Both the position numbers and the translations under genes were made by a program. A DNA stretch of 64,000 nt from Aurifilum marmelostoma (Eukaryota > Ascomycota > Sordariomycetes > Diaporthales > Cryphonectriaceae). Below the pieces are notes generated by a model. That model saw only the letters and a list, made by a program, of their open reading frames with translations, did no database searches and was not told where the DNA came from. Where the stretch lies: assembly GCA_027559495.1 (NCBI GenBank), contig JAMXSV010000003.1, positions 930,001 to 994,000 of the forward strand, read 5' to 3'. Shown here piece by piece: positions 46,412 through 57,667 of this stretch; the first letter of the stretch is position 1, and the number at the start of each line of letters is the position of its first letter.

Positions 46412-46952
46412 GGATAATGCTGCCTGTCTAAGATAGTCTCTGGTGATGTATTTGATTTTTTTGTGTATTGTACAGTTGTTGGAGGGGCGGGGTAGCTCGT
46501 CTTCATCTGCAGGAAAAGAGGGCAAGACATGAATGACATGTGTGACCCAAGGAGAGCTCCTTATCGATAAGCAGTTTCCGCCTGCACATGCATGAGTTGG
46601 TGGTGGTACAGTACTCACTGTAGAGAGTACCACTACTGTGCTGTAGATAGCCGCAGAAATTTGTCCCTGGCTTTTTATTTTTCTTTTCCTTTCCAACGGA
46701 CAAACCCTCACAGCAACAATAATAGCAGCATTTTCATATGATGAGTTGAAAAGGACCTGCATGAGACCATACAGAATCAAGAATTACAGCACAGCATGGC
46801 ATGAGCCCAAAACCTCAGCTCAACTCCTCATTCACAACCGCAGCAGACGCATTTCCTGCTCCTCGCCTCTGTGCCATTCCTCCTCACGCCCACTCTTGGC
46901 CTGGCCGTTTTTAGTCCTCAGGAGGAGGAGGACATTGAAGACAGTCGCCACG
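46412..46952. other. Divergent promoter, Rho-like gene / pus3
   Basis: 541 bp between start codons. In-frame codons extend both genes into it, but composition and lack of conservation favour leader. No clear motif chosen. Confidence 0.4.
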
Positions 46953-48857
46953 ATGACGGACTATAACAAGTGGCCCAAGGAAGACCTCATAAAGAGGGTC
47001 AAAGAGCTCGAGTCCCAGCTCGCATCTCAGCCCACGAGCGAGGCCCTCCCAGGATCCACAGCAGCACCTGCAGCCACCGCCGCCCCTACAGCAGGCCTGC
47101 CTCTCCCCCGAGATGAAGGCGGCGAGCCAGACCAGCCCGCCAAGAAGAAGGCAAAGAAGGCGTCCAAGCCCCTGGACCCCTCCAAGTACACGACGCGCTT
47201 CGTAGCGCTCAAGCTCGCCTACGTCGGCAAGAACTACAACGGCTTCGAGTACCAGTCCTCGGGCGCCCTGTCGACCATCGAGGAGGAGCTGTGGAAGGCC
47301 CTGGTGCGGGCGTGCCTCGTGTTTCCCGACCCGGAGCGGCCCAACGAGGTCGACTGGAGCGTGTGCGAGTACTCCAAGTGCGGGCGGACGGACCGCGGGG
47401 TGAGCGCCTTTGGGCAGGTGGTTGCGCTGCGGGTGAGGAGCAACAAGCCCAGGAGGAAGAAGACCGCTGCCGTAGTAGATGGCAGTGGTGAGGGTGGCAG
47501 CAAGGACGTCTCGATGACAGAGGAGCCGCCGACGCCGCCGCAAGGAGAAGAGGGACCACAGGACGAGAACGACGACGAAGACGAAGACGGCACACCGTTC
47601 CCGGTCGAGCAGGAGATCCAGTACTGCAAGGTGCTCAACCGCATCCTGCCCCCCGACATCAAGGTCTACGCATGGTGTCCCAACCCGCCGCCCGAGTTCT
47701 CGGCGCGCTTCAGCTGTCGCGAGAGGCAGTACCGCTATTTCTTCACACAGCCTGCCTTCTCACCGCTGCCCAGCTTCCTCGAGAAGGCTCGAGCTGCATC
47801 AGAAAAGAACGGCAGCGCCACCACCACCACCACCACCTCCTCCAGAAAGCCCAAGGACGGCTGGCTCGACATGGATGCCATGCGCCAGGCGGCCAAGATG
47901 TTCCAGGGCCTCCACGACTTCCGCAACTTCTGCAAGGTCGACCCGTCCAAGCAGATCACCAACTTTGTCCGCCGCATCTACGAGGCCGATATCGTCGAGG
48001 TGGACGGCGTCGACACGTCCCTCCCCTACCTCGCGGGCCCCCAGTTCCGCGACCCCTCGTCCCGCGACGACGACAGCACCAGCGGCCGCTACCCGAAAGT
48101 CTACTACTTCCACGTCCGCGGCTCGGCCTTCCTGTGGCACCAGATCCGCTGCATGGTCGCCGTCCTCTTCCTCGTCGGGCAGGGCCTTGAGCCGCCCGCC
48201 GTCGTCGCCGAGCTCCTCGACGTGGGCCGCAACCCGCGCCGGCCAAACTACGTGCTGGCCGACGACGCCCCGCTGGTGCTGTGGGACTGCGTCTTTGGGC
48301 GCGACGGCACAGCCGCCGTACCTGCACCGCCGGCGGAGGAGGAGGAGCAGCAGCAGGACGATGGCGGGGGTGACCCCGTCACCACACCACCGGGGGCCGA
48401 CGACCTGGACTGGCTGTACGTCGGCGGCGAGGGCGATACCCCGCTCAACCTGCACGGCTCCTCCGGCCTGGCCAGCGACCTGTGGTCGTACTGGCGGGAG
48501 CGCAAGATGGACGAGATCCTGGCCAACCGGCTGGTGGACCTGGTCTCGCAGAAGACGAGCATAGGCCGCGTGCCCGCGGGCGGGGCGGACTTCGTCAAGA
48601 AGGGCTCCGTGGAGGCCAGGTTCCTGAGCGCGGGGAGCACCCGCGTCTACGAAGGGGGGAACGGCCCCCGGTTTGTGGGGGGCTATGTGCCTGTGCTGAA
48701 GAAGGACCTGATTGCCAGCCCTGAGGAGCTGAACGACCGGTGGGCGCAGAGAAAAGGGTTCAGGGATGCGGAGGAGATGAGGGCGAGGGGGAACTGGAGG
48801 GAGGTGATCAAGGCAGAGAAGAACAAGGCGGACAATGATAATGGAGACGATGGCTAG
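46953..48857 (+). CDS. pus3: tRNA pseudouridine synthase Deg1/Pus3
   Basis: A single exon of 634 residues from the ATG at 46953 (MTDYNKWPKED); the frame is open further upstream, but that part reads as leader. The N-terminus has a short coiled coil and an Ala/Pro/Lys linker. The TruA-type catalytic domain starts near residue 80 (VALKLAYVGKNYNGFEYQ). The catalytic Asp is residue 147 in CGRTDRGVSAFGQ. Further family motifs are the ARFSCRERQYRYFF strand, the HDFRNFCKVD loop and the AFLWHQIRCMV helix. Pus3 makes pseudouridine at positions 38 and 39 of the tRNA anticodon stem in cytosol and nucleus. An acidic insert near 180-215 and Gln/Glu-rich linkers make it longer than yeast Deg1 (about 440 residues). 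Its stop is 187 bp from the PIG-H stop, tail to tail. Confidence 0.95.
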   Translation: MTDYNKWPKEDLIKRVKELESQLASQPTSEALPGSTAAPAATAAPTAGLPLPRDEGGEPDQPAKKKAKKASKPLDPSKYTTRFVALKLAYVGKNYNGFEYQSSGALSTIEEELWKALVRACLVFPDPERPNEVDWSVCEYSKCGRTDRGVSAFGQVVALRVRSNKPRRKKTAAVVDGSGEGGSKDVSMTEEPPTPPQGEEGPQDENDDEDEDGTPFPVEQEIQYCKVLNRILPPDIKVYAWCPNPPPEFSARFSCRERQYRYFFTQPAFSPLPSFLEKARAASEKNGSATTTTTTSSRKPKDGWLDMDAMRQAAKMFQGLHDFRNFCKVDPSKQITNFVRRIYEADIVEVDGVDTSLPYLAGPQFRDPSSRDDDSTSGRYPKVYYFHVRGSAFLWHQIRCMVAVLFLVGQGLEPPAVVAELLDVGRNPRRPNYVLADDAPLVLWDCVFGRDGTAAVPAPPAEEEEQQQDDGGGDPVTTPPGADDLDWLYVGGEGDTPLNLHGSSGLASDLWSYWRERKMDEILANRLVDLVSQKTSIGRVPAGGADFVKKGSVEARFLSAGSTRVYEGGNGPRFVGGYVPVLKKDLIASPEELNDRWAQRKGFRDAEEMRARGNWREVIKAEKNKADNDNGDDG

Positions 48858-49044
48858 AGGAGGGTGGCTATAATGAGAATATCTTCTCAGGGTCTTGGGT
48901 ATATATATACATACATATGTGTCTGTATAGCAAGCAATTTTTAGATTAAACCCTGCAAAGAAGGGGATTGGTATCTACATACCACCGCCATATATTTCAG
49001 CAAGTACACAACCTTTTTTTTCTCCCCCTTTCCCTTTATCTTCC

Positions 49045-49971
49045 CTATCCATGACCCACCTCCACCACCTTCCTCGCCATCATCCCATCCCCCTCAGGCG
49101 GCTCCCACAAGCACCCCCTCACCCCCCGCCAGACCCTCTCGACGATGGCCCGCCCGGGCAGCAGCCGCGGGAACACAACCACCACGTCGTCCTCGCCGTC
49201 CACCACCACCACCAGGTAGTACCGCACCCCGAAGCCCCGGAACGCCTCGTTGATCAGCACGTCGCGGATCTTCTCGGTGGGGATGAAGCGGGTGCCCGCG
49301 CGCCAGCTGGCCAGGTAGGAGCCCCCCGTCGAGCTGGTCTGCACGCCGAGGCCGCGCAGCACCAGGAGGGACTCGGTCGTGTGCACGCGGAGGGTCGTGA
49401 GGTAGAGGAGGGCGGCGCAGAGGGCGTAGAGGGCCGAGGGCGGCAGGGAGGTGGAGGTGGGGAGGGAGGTGAGGGCGCGGCCCGGCGGGGTGCGGGCCAG
49501 GTGCGCGAGGGCGTAGGGGAGCCAAGCAGGTGTTAGGATGGTGGTTGGTTGGGGTGGGAGGGGCGGTAGAGGTGGTGATGGGGCTGTTGTCGTTGTCATT
49601 GTCGTTGTCGTTGCATGGTATATGTTACCGTCATGATGGTGGTGGTGGTGGTTGTGCTTGTTGTGGTGATAATAGGCTGGTGGTGCTGGTGGTGACGGTG
49701 GCACGGTGCTGCCGTTGTGGTGGCCGTGGCTGCCAAGGACAGCACCTGATATTGTGGCGTGGGTGGTAGCAGTATATTCCGTGGGCGGTGGGAGCGTCCA
49801 TGTCGCGTGCAGTAGGAGCAGGACGGCGAGCGCGAGGAGCAGCCGCAGCAGGAAGACGATGCCGAGGAGGAGACGGTTGGAGATGGTCGCTGGTGGGCAG
49901 GTCGTGACTGTGAACTCGGCCGTGGTCGGAGAGGGGCGACGGACCTCGAGGTGTGGTGATGTCGTGAGCAT
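49045..49971 (-). CDS. gpi15: GPI N-acetylglucosaminyltransferase subunit PIG-H (Gpi15)
   Basis: A single exon of 308 residues from the ATG at 49971; an upstream GTG (49998) opens the frame but is not a credible start. A first membrane helix lies at about 33-58 (LLLGIVFLLRLLLALAVLLLL), and a second before the PIG-H domain (ALYALCAALLYLTTL). The C-terminal domain runs ESLLVLRGLGVQT, SWRAGTRFIPTEKIRDVLINE, and VVVFPRLLPGRAIVERVW, which is the PIG-H signature. The family member is a subunit of the complex that adds GlcNAc to phosphatidylinositol on the cytosolic face of the ER, the first step of GPI-anchor synthesis. Between the helices is an unusual insert of about 90 residues rich in His, Thr and Pro, including a run of six His. 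It makes the protein longer than human PIG-H (188 residues). Confidence 0.9.
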   Translation of the reverse strand: MLTTSPHLEVRRPSPTTAEFTVTTCPPATISNRLLLGIVFLLRLLLALAVLLLLHATWTLPPPTEYTATTHATISGAVLGSHGHHNGSTVPPSPPAPPAYYHHNKHNHHHHHHDGNIYHATTTTMTTTTAPSPPLPPLPPQPTTILTPAWLPYALAHLARTPPGRALTSLPTSTSLPPSALYALCAALLYLTTLRVHTTESLLVLRGLGVQTSSTGGSYLASWRAGTRFIPTEKIRDVLINEAFRGFGVRYYLVVVVDGEDDVVVVFPRLLPGRAIVERVWRGVRGCLWEPPEGDGMMARKVVEVGHG

Positions 49972-52259
49972 TGTCGGTTGTCGTGTCTTGGTCGTCACGC
50001 TTCAGAGAAGGAGGAGAAGGCTTGTCGCGGGCTTGTGATCGTCCACGCTGCACCGGTCTGAGGACGACCTTCGTGGGGAAATGGGCGCTTTTAGTGAAAA
50101 TGGCTGTCTCATATCAACTGTCCATCATGTCTGTGTGTATGTTGGATGGTCAATACCAACAAGAAGTGGTGCTGCCGTATGGTTGTTGTTGGTGGACAAG
50201 GGTTGAGGTCGAGATGTTGATTTGTAGGAGAGGTTGCGTCAGGGTCCGAGTACATACACACCCGCCGGACACTGACCCAGCACCGAGACCTTGTCGCAGC
50301 AAGTTCTTTTGCTTGTCCTACACCGGGCAGTTTACCATGACTGCCATAAATACTCGAATAATAAAAATATAAAACAGAAATACATGAAATTTCATATAAA
50401 ATAAAATAACCACCTGTAAAAAATGATGGACGGCGTGCTCAATCAATTCCCAATCCCTCCGAAAGGTGCAAGCAAGTTCAAGCTGAGTGACTAAGCAGAC
50501 CCCCGTGGCTATATAGACCGATCCAAAAACCCAGGTTGCCAGCTGTAATGGCTTAACCGGGATGAAGACACACATAATTCTCATCGGCGCTATCCCATTT
50601 CCATCAGAACCCCACCGACTGTGCCCAGCGCGAGCGCTGCAGCGGCCACCCACTCGCTCGGGTAACCAGCGATGCTGTGTCCATCAGTGGCCTGAAGCAA
50701 CGAAGACGATTCTTGAGGGAGGTTTCACTCTGCAGAGGCGTCTTCACTGTTGCGCGGCGTGTTGGATCACACGGTCGTGGGCTTGGGGTAGTGCTATGAG
50801 ATGGAGCTGTCGACTCCCATCATTTTTTGCTCTTTTTTTTTCTTCTTTTTTTTTCTTCTTCTTTCCGCACCTTGTCATGCCAGCTGATTGCCTGAATTCT
50901 CTTCAATTAGTTGACCCATATGCAGGCGCTGAAGCCTTAGGGGTGCTACAGGGCCTCGCCCACTGTAAGGCCCTGGAGCTGCCGCCAAGTGTCCAAACTT
51001 TTGCAGAGGTCACCTGTTCGAGCAACACTTTAATCGCCTTTTTGGTCTTTTTTTCTTTCCCCCTCATTTTCTTTTATCCTTTTGGTAGTACATCTGCGCT
51101 TCAAAACTCATCGTCAGGTTCACTCAGCATTATCACATCTGACGCAAATGAATATACATATATATATATTCTTTTTCAATAAAAGAAAAACAAATATCAA
51201 TCATTGTATTCTGCTTCCCAAACTAACAATTGCTACCTAATAAATATCTGCCGTCCCCTTTTGCCTCCTCTGAAGGATTACTTGGTCTCGCGAAGAATAG
51301 TCGAAGAGGAATAAAAAGTCGCCAAGTGCTTTGACAACGACGGAAAGAGCTTTCCAGAAGATAAGAAGACGCCGTGAGGCAGCATTTATCAGATCCGAGT
51401 CGAGATTTGAGAGTTTTGTTGTTCCAATTTTTTGGTTTTCTGTTGGGGAAAAAAAGGGGTTGGTCGTGTTCGGTTTTGTTGTTTTGTGGCTCCTCCTCCG
51501 GGACTGTTGTATATTCCTCGTGTCTGTTGCCGTCCATTATTGCCCTCTCATTTTCCATCCTTCCCTTTCAGCCTTCCTCTTCCGTCATCAAGTCATGGAT
51601 TGGAAAAGGGATCATTAGGATGGCTGAAGGAGGGTGGCAGGGCGGCTGTCCGACCTTCCTAGCCCCTGCTCCAGCCGCCGGAATTCGTCACTTCGTTAAA
51701 ATCGCCAAGGCGAGAATGAACAACCATTCTGAGTATATGAGAGAGAGAGAGAGAGATGAGAAGATAAGAGACAGAGATCAGAAATGTTAAAATATGCCAT
51801 GCAGACAGAGAGATATAAATATGTAAGGGAATGTTGAGAATTATACAAAGATCCAAACTGTGTTTGTTGCCCAGGAAATAAAACGTGAGACAGTGAAAGA
51901 GAAGAAGAAAAACAAACAAAACTCTGATTGGAGTGGCAGGATCACGAGCCTCAACATTTACTGAGACTGCACGTCCATTGTTCCTGTCCGAGTTTCCGTC
52001 GTCATCAAAGAGATTTTGGTATCGAATGCGGTGTAGACAAAAAAGTCAAAACGCCAGCCGCCATGCTCGAAGCGAACGAAGAAGAAAGAAGGAAAAAAAT
52101 AAACATAAAAACACAAGCAAGACTAGAAATCAACAGACACATAAATCAAGCAGATGCAGCAGACTTGAAGAAACCAGAGAAGCAGAATAAGAAAAGAATG
52201 AGGGGTAAAGAGAAAGAGAAAAGAAGAAGAAGAAGAAGTAAACATAAAGATTGTCCGCC
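49972..52259. other. 2.3-kb intergenic region
   Basis: This lies upstream of the PIG-H gene and downstream of the large WD40 gene, both leftward. AT-rich near 50340-50420 and 51700-52250, with a T-rich run near 50829-50865. No gene supported; the right end is probably the 3' untranslated region of the WD40 gene. Confidence 0.5.
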
Positions 52260-55200
52260 TCAGATGAGATCCCCAGGATTCATCCCAGTAGGGAGGTCCT
52301 TGAGCGGCCGCCCGTCAATCGGGCTCCTCAGCTCGCGGTTATGGAAACTGACAGGCGGGCCCGAGATGCTTCCCGACTTGCCGTGTCCGGGCATCGGGAT
52401 GCTCTCATATGGCGCGGGGCCACCAATCTCGATGGGCGACTTGGTGCGGCTGACCACGCTTGAGTTGTTCCTGCTGCGCGATGAGCTTCGCAGACGCTCA
52501 GTAGCGCGGGAGATGCGCCCCGCGATGCTGTTGTCCACGCTGCTGCGGCCGCGATGGTGGCCACGGGAGGCCGGCGGCGCGGGGGCCGGGATGACAGGGA
52601 CGGTAGTCTCGGTGAGAGGGACAACACTGTGTTCGGGGGCACCCTGATCATCGCTGTCCATGACGACCTCGATCGAGCCCGAGGTCTTGCCGCCATAGAC
52701 GACTGGTGCTTTGCCTCCGTGGGCGAAGGGAAGCGGGGCTGGAGGGGGGCGGGGGAGGGATAGCAAGGTGCTGGAGCTCCTTCAGGACGGGGGGAGGCGG
52801 GGGCGGAGGCGGCACCTGCTCATCGTGTGAGGGACGGCTGTTGGACTGGTCAACGTCGCTGTCATCAACAGCACGCCTGAACCTCGAGGAATGGACGTCG
52901 GGTGTGCTCAGCTTCCTCAGAGAGTTGCCCCTCGCGAGCCTGCCCACACCCTGACCATGACCCTGGAGTGCCTCTGGGGGCACGGGCTCCTCAGGCGGCG
53001 CAGACACGCAGCGCTGGATGCCCGGCCGGCTTGGCGGCTGGTATACCGTCGAGGGCAGCAACGTAAGTCCAGTATTGGCCGAGGCTGGAGACGTGACATT
53101 GTTCTTGGGCGAGTTCTGTCGGGACGAGTGTGGCGACTGCGGCGACGTGGCCTGCGCAAAGGTCAGGGGGATCGGCGGTACAGGCTCCTCGGGGCTCAAG
53201 GCCTTCTGGGTGTCCATGACCAGACGGAAGGCCTTGGGAGTCGCAGGCAAGCCGATTACGGGACGTGGCGGCTGTTGTGCGTACATGCTCCGCTTCTCGG
53301 GCTCGGCGGTGCGGCTTCGAGGAGGCAGCTGCTTGGGCTCCACGAACGTGGTGCTGGGGAGCTCGAAATCGTTGGGCGCAGTGGGCGCACGGGGGATGCT
53401 CATGCCCGAGACGGCGGAGAGAGCAGGAGACAGCTCGTCGGGGTGGGGGATGGGGGGCGCAAGGGGTCGCTTGGCAAGAGACTTGCGGCGCTCCTCGAGC
53501 TCACGGGCAGCGGCCTCCTTCTTGAGCTGGCGCTCGTCCTTCATAGCCTTCAGGTCCCCAGCGTGGCCGCTGGCGACGAACTGGACACCAGGGGTCCTGA
53601 CTCGGTGCTCAACAGAGCCGTTGTGCTCTTGACGGTGGCGGCTCTCCGAGTGGTCGCGACCACCCTGGCCGGGTGAGGGCTCGCGAGACTTGCTGCCGCC
53701 GCGAGACCTGGCCTTGCTGCGGAACCGAGCCTGCTCTTCCTTGGCCCTCTTGTAGTCCTCCTCGTCCTCCGAGCCCTGGAAGTGCTGGATACCACCAGCT
53801 GACATGGGAACCGGAGAGGATGGGGACCGAGGCCGCGATGCCTGTCGGCCGTCGCTGCGGCCGCGGGGAACATCGACGGGAGGAAGGTTCCTCTTTTCAT
53901 CGCGGCTCGAGTCTCGACGGTTCCTGCTCTTGGAGGAAGCCCGGACAGTGCTGGGTTTGCGGGCTGCGGCCGGCTCTTCACCATGTTCGTCATAGCTGGG
54001 GGTGCTCAGGTTGAGAAGATCTTCGGGGGACATCGGAACTGGAGACCTGGGGGACCGCTTGCCGCCTCTGGGGGTGTATCCTCGGGTCTCGGCGCGGCCG
54101 CGACCGTCGGTCGACTGCTCTCGTGAGCCTGCAGTGCGTGTCCGGCTGCTGTCACGAGTCTTGCTGCGTCCGTCCCTGCTCTGGCCGCGCGAGTTGTTCT
54201 GCTGGCGCAGCTTGGCCGCCTCGATGCTGCTGATGTAGTCATCCAAGGTCTTCTGGCCGTGGTTGCGCTGCTGCTTGTTGGAGGAGGCAGTGGAGATTCC
54301 AGAGGGAGCACCAGAAGCAGCGCTCGAGATGGACCCTGGGCCGCGGCGCCTGGATGGCCAGTGGAAGCGAGCAGACGAGACAGACTGCTCCGGGGAGGTC
54401 ACGTCGCTGCCGGAGACAGCATCGTCGAGGGACTGGAGCTGCAGCTCGAGGCCGCTCGGCATGCGCTCACGGGGCCCGTTGCGGCTGTTACGACCGCTTG
54501 CCATCAAAGCTGCCTGGGACTCGGGGCCCGGCGATGGAGGCGCTGGGTCTCTTCTGCGGGGTGTATCCCTCATCATCATCGGACTGGCAGTCGCAGCACG
54601 CTGCAGAGACAAGCCCTTGGAGAGGTTCCCATCATCGGTGGATCTCTTGGAGGCATGGCCATGGCCTTGGCTGGCAGAGGCGTCAAGCGGCGGTGTGAGG
54701 GACTCAATGCCAGGGGCAGGCTTCGTGCTGAGTTTTGCCGTGTGTCGCAAGTTGTTGTCACTCGGCATCTCACCAATCGAAGGAAGGCGTCCGCGGTTGA
54801 AGTTACCCTGTGGCCGTGCAGTCGTCGGAGTGGTGAAGGCACTGCGGTTGGAGGGTCTGAGGAACGCAGTAGACATCTCCTCGGCTCTGGGAGAGACAGC
54901 AGACTCGGCAATCGGGGTTACACCAGCAGCAATGGGTGTCTGCCCACCATCGTTGTTTGAAAAGAACTTGGACTTGGAGCTCTGCTCTCCAAAGGATGTG
55001 ATCAACTTGAGGGCAGACGTCTTGGCAATGCTCCGCTGAGGTCCGCGGTTCAGACCAGGTGGTGACAGGGGAGGGCTTAGGATCTCGGGGATGCTGGGGC
55101 TCGCGGTCACCACAGTGTTGATGTCCTGGAAAGCGATCTGCTGTGCCGAAGGTGACGCCCAGGGCTCAGATGACTCCTTTTCGGTGCAGGCAAAGCTATT

Positions 55201-57667
55201 GTCTCGTCAGTAACGTGAAAAGAAGAAGAAGACGAGAAAGTTCCGAGTGTGGAGGTACTGCGACTTACCATCGGATGGCCAACTGCTGGTGACCGTGTTG
55301 CACGGCCCATTCTCCCCACTTCCTCACAATCTGCGCCTGTCGCTCCCAGACAGACGGGAAGCAGATGCAGGTGAGGATTAATGCCTCGAGGAACCTCTTG
55401 TGTGAGATGTAAATCTCAATGGCGTCCGTCTGATCTCCCATACCAATCATGATAGTGACAGCGGAGTGGATATCGCCCTGTTCGAGGAGTCGCTGCACAT
55501 ACGCCTGGCCAAGCTTGTGCTGTGCTGCTGTGCCACCGATTCCACTCAGCGCTAACAGCATCCAGTCCGAGGACGTCATGTTCTCGGAGCTCGTGGCCAT
55601 GATATCAGGATCGATGTCGCCTAGCCACTTTGCGAGAAGGATCCGAGTGGGCGTGCCCTGTGGGTGACGGCTCATCTCATCCCGCACGAGATCTTCAGCC
55701 TCCTTGGTCCATCCAAAGATGGTGCACAGCATCTGTCGGCGGAGGTCATCGTTTGTCAGGCGGCTGTTGTCCATCATCGGCGGCCGCTTGTAGGCCAGGT
55801 CGCTAAGACGACTGCGGGTGAACTTGAACAGATCCTTCACCTTGGCGTCGTCAGGACTCCTGGGAACCTCGTTCCTAAGACGGGAAGGCTTGTGTCGCGG
55901 GCGGCTAGTCGAGGAGCCCATGGAGACCGAGCTCAGGCTGCTGGTCGAGTACGAGGAGCTCTCGCGCTTGCCCTTGGCCTGGAGCGCCGAGGATTGGGCT
56001 GAGGAGCCGGTCGAGATGTAGGTATTGTCAGTCAGGCCGCGAGACTGGAGAGAAGCCTGGTAGCGTCCAGGAGTCCGTGAACTGGTCGAGGATACATCGG
56101 AAGCGCCGCTTCGGCTCGAGACCGGACTCGCAGTTCGATATGGATCCTCCTCCGAGGTATGGTGCGTCCCCGCCCGCGCGATTCGAGCCATTGGAGGTGC
56201 CGGATCATCGTCACTCTCGGAAATATCTGCACTGATATGGATGGAGCCCGTCTCCGAGTCGGAAGCCGCAGTCGCTCCACCTTTCTCCTGCTCCTCGATC
56301 GATACTGGCGGCGAGGGAGGGAGTAGGTTGGCCGGGTGCTGCACGTTAGCCACCATAACGGCGGGGGCGTTAAGGTCAAACTGCTGCACGGTATTGTTTG
56401 CGCCGAGCGTAAAGAGGCTTGCTCCTGGCCCATAGACTGCCAGCCCCTTGATGTGCTCCAGTGTTGGTATCTTATCATATGTGACATGCTTAGTCCTGAC
56501 ATCCCAAGACAAGGTCTCACTTTATTTGGTGGTTAATACAGACAGCGGTCAGCCTTGTTCATGTAGCGACTCAACCTGAAAGGGGAAATCAATGAGATAA
56601 TCGGTACTCACGACTCGGAGAACTGGATAATTCTTCCGTTCTTAGACCACGACATCCAGTTGGCCCCAGCAATGTAGTTTTCGGATTTCCTTAGGATTCT
56701 CACGACCTTGGCTGGGTCTGCGCTGTTGTAAGCCTTTGACACACTCCAGACCCTCAAATCACCGTCGTTGGTCTGGACGGCCAGCATGTCCGACTTTTGA
56801 CGCGACGATGACGCATGCCAGCTTAACGTTACGATTGGCGAGGGGCCTCTAGAGGTGGTCAGATTATGCAAGATGGTGAATCGTGGCTGCAGTGTTGCAA
56901 TCAGCAGAGAGCCATTTTGGTATCTGGACCTTTGGTCAGCATGCACCCTCCAGAGAGGATAGAAGAGGGTGGAGAGGGGGGGGGAGAGGTTGTTGGTTCC
57001 ACAAGTAATTCTCACCCAATAGCAAATGTTCGGCAGTCTGCTGATGGTGCCAGCGCTGTCACCGCAATCTGGTCAATTGTCCTGGCGGAAATATGTTCTG
57101 ACGTTGTTGGCTCAAAGAGCATGATATTTCCTTGCGTATTGCCTGCACCGTGTGTTAGATTCAAAAGTCAAGTGCGCAGAACACACACCCACACTTATAC
57201 GCATATACATATGTATATGGGCACTCTGGGGCTTAAGACTCACCAAAGGCAACATTGCCGTTTCTCATCCACGCGGCAGCTGTCAGGTGCTCGTAAGACG
57301 CAAAACGAGCCACCTCCTCTCCAGACATTATGTCCCATACTATGGCGGTCTGGCCAGCGTCGTAGCTGACCACCAACCTCCCTGCGCCCAGCTCGCTCTG
57401 GTTGTCGACGGCGAGGATCTGAACCTCCTCAGAGTGGCGAGTGAACCTCCTCTCGATAGTCAGTGTGTCGTGGTGACAGCACACGACAGAGTTGCCCTGG
57501 GCGTAGAGGAACATGGAGGCGGTGGCCGCAGTTGGGTCGAAGTACCGGAGTATCGACTTGGGCGACATCTTGAAATTTTCCAAAACCGTCCCATCAGGCC
57601 TCGAGGACAAGGGTGTTGATGCCGAGCGACCCATGGACGGCCGCGAAGATGTGGCCGCGGCGGACAT
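52260..57667 (-). CDS. Giant WD40 / alpha-solenoid scaffold protein; one-base frame break near 3' end
   Basis: Five exons (57667-57244, 57142-57016, 56923-56612, 56519-55269, 55195-52260) give 1,682 residues if one base is removed. Residues 1 to about 400 are WD40 repeats (e.g. TAIVWDIMSGEEVARF, DLRVWSVSKAY). A Ser-rich linker follows, then a helical region (RLTNDDLRRQMLCTIFGWT, LLEQGDIHSAVTIMIGMGD, KRFLEALILTCICFP) that resembles the Sec31/Sec16-type solenoid. The rest is a very long disordered, Ser/Pro/Arg-rich tail with a basic-acidic coiled stretch (KDERQLKKEAAARELEERRK). Near the end the frame breaks at the G6 run 52744-52749 (C6 on the coding strand). Removing one base continues the protein from LAIPPPPP into APLPFAHGG and on to a stop at 52260. 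It is a conserved ascomycete protein; a role in vesicle coats or another large scaffold is only a guess from the fold order. Confidence 0.85.
52744..52749. other. Frame break at G6 run in the giant WD40 gene
   Basis: The frame ending at 52648 and the frame ending at 52260 overlap exactly here. Deleting one G of the run makes the last exon a whole number of codons (1 + 2,934 nt). Confidence 0.75.

Noticed and set aside
4670..49998. Non-ATG starts for several frames (GTG 9040, TTG 19190, TTG 39604, GTG 49998)
   Set aside because: Nuclear fungal genes start at ATG; the first in-frame ATG was used in each case.
54259..55039. 233- and 258-codon + frames within the giant WD40 gene
   Set aside because: Antisense shadows of the Ser/Pro/Arg-rich tail with no recognisable fold.
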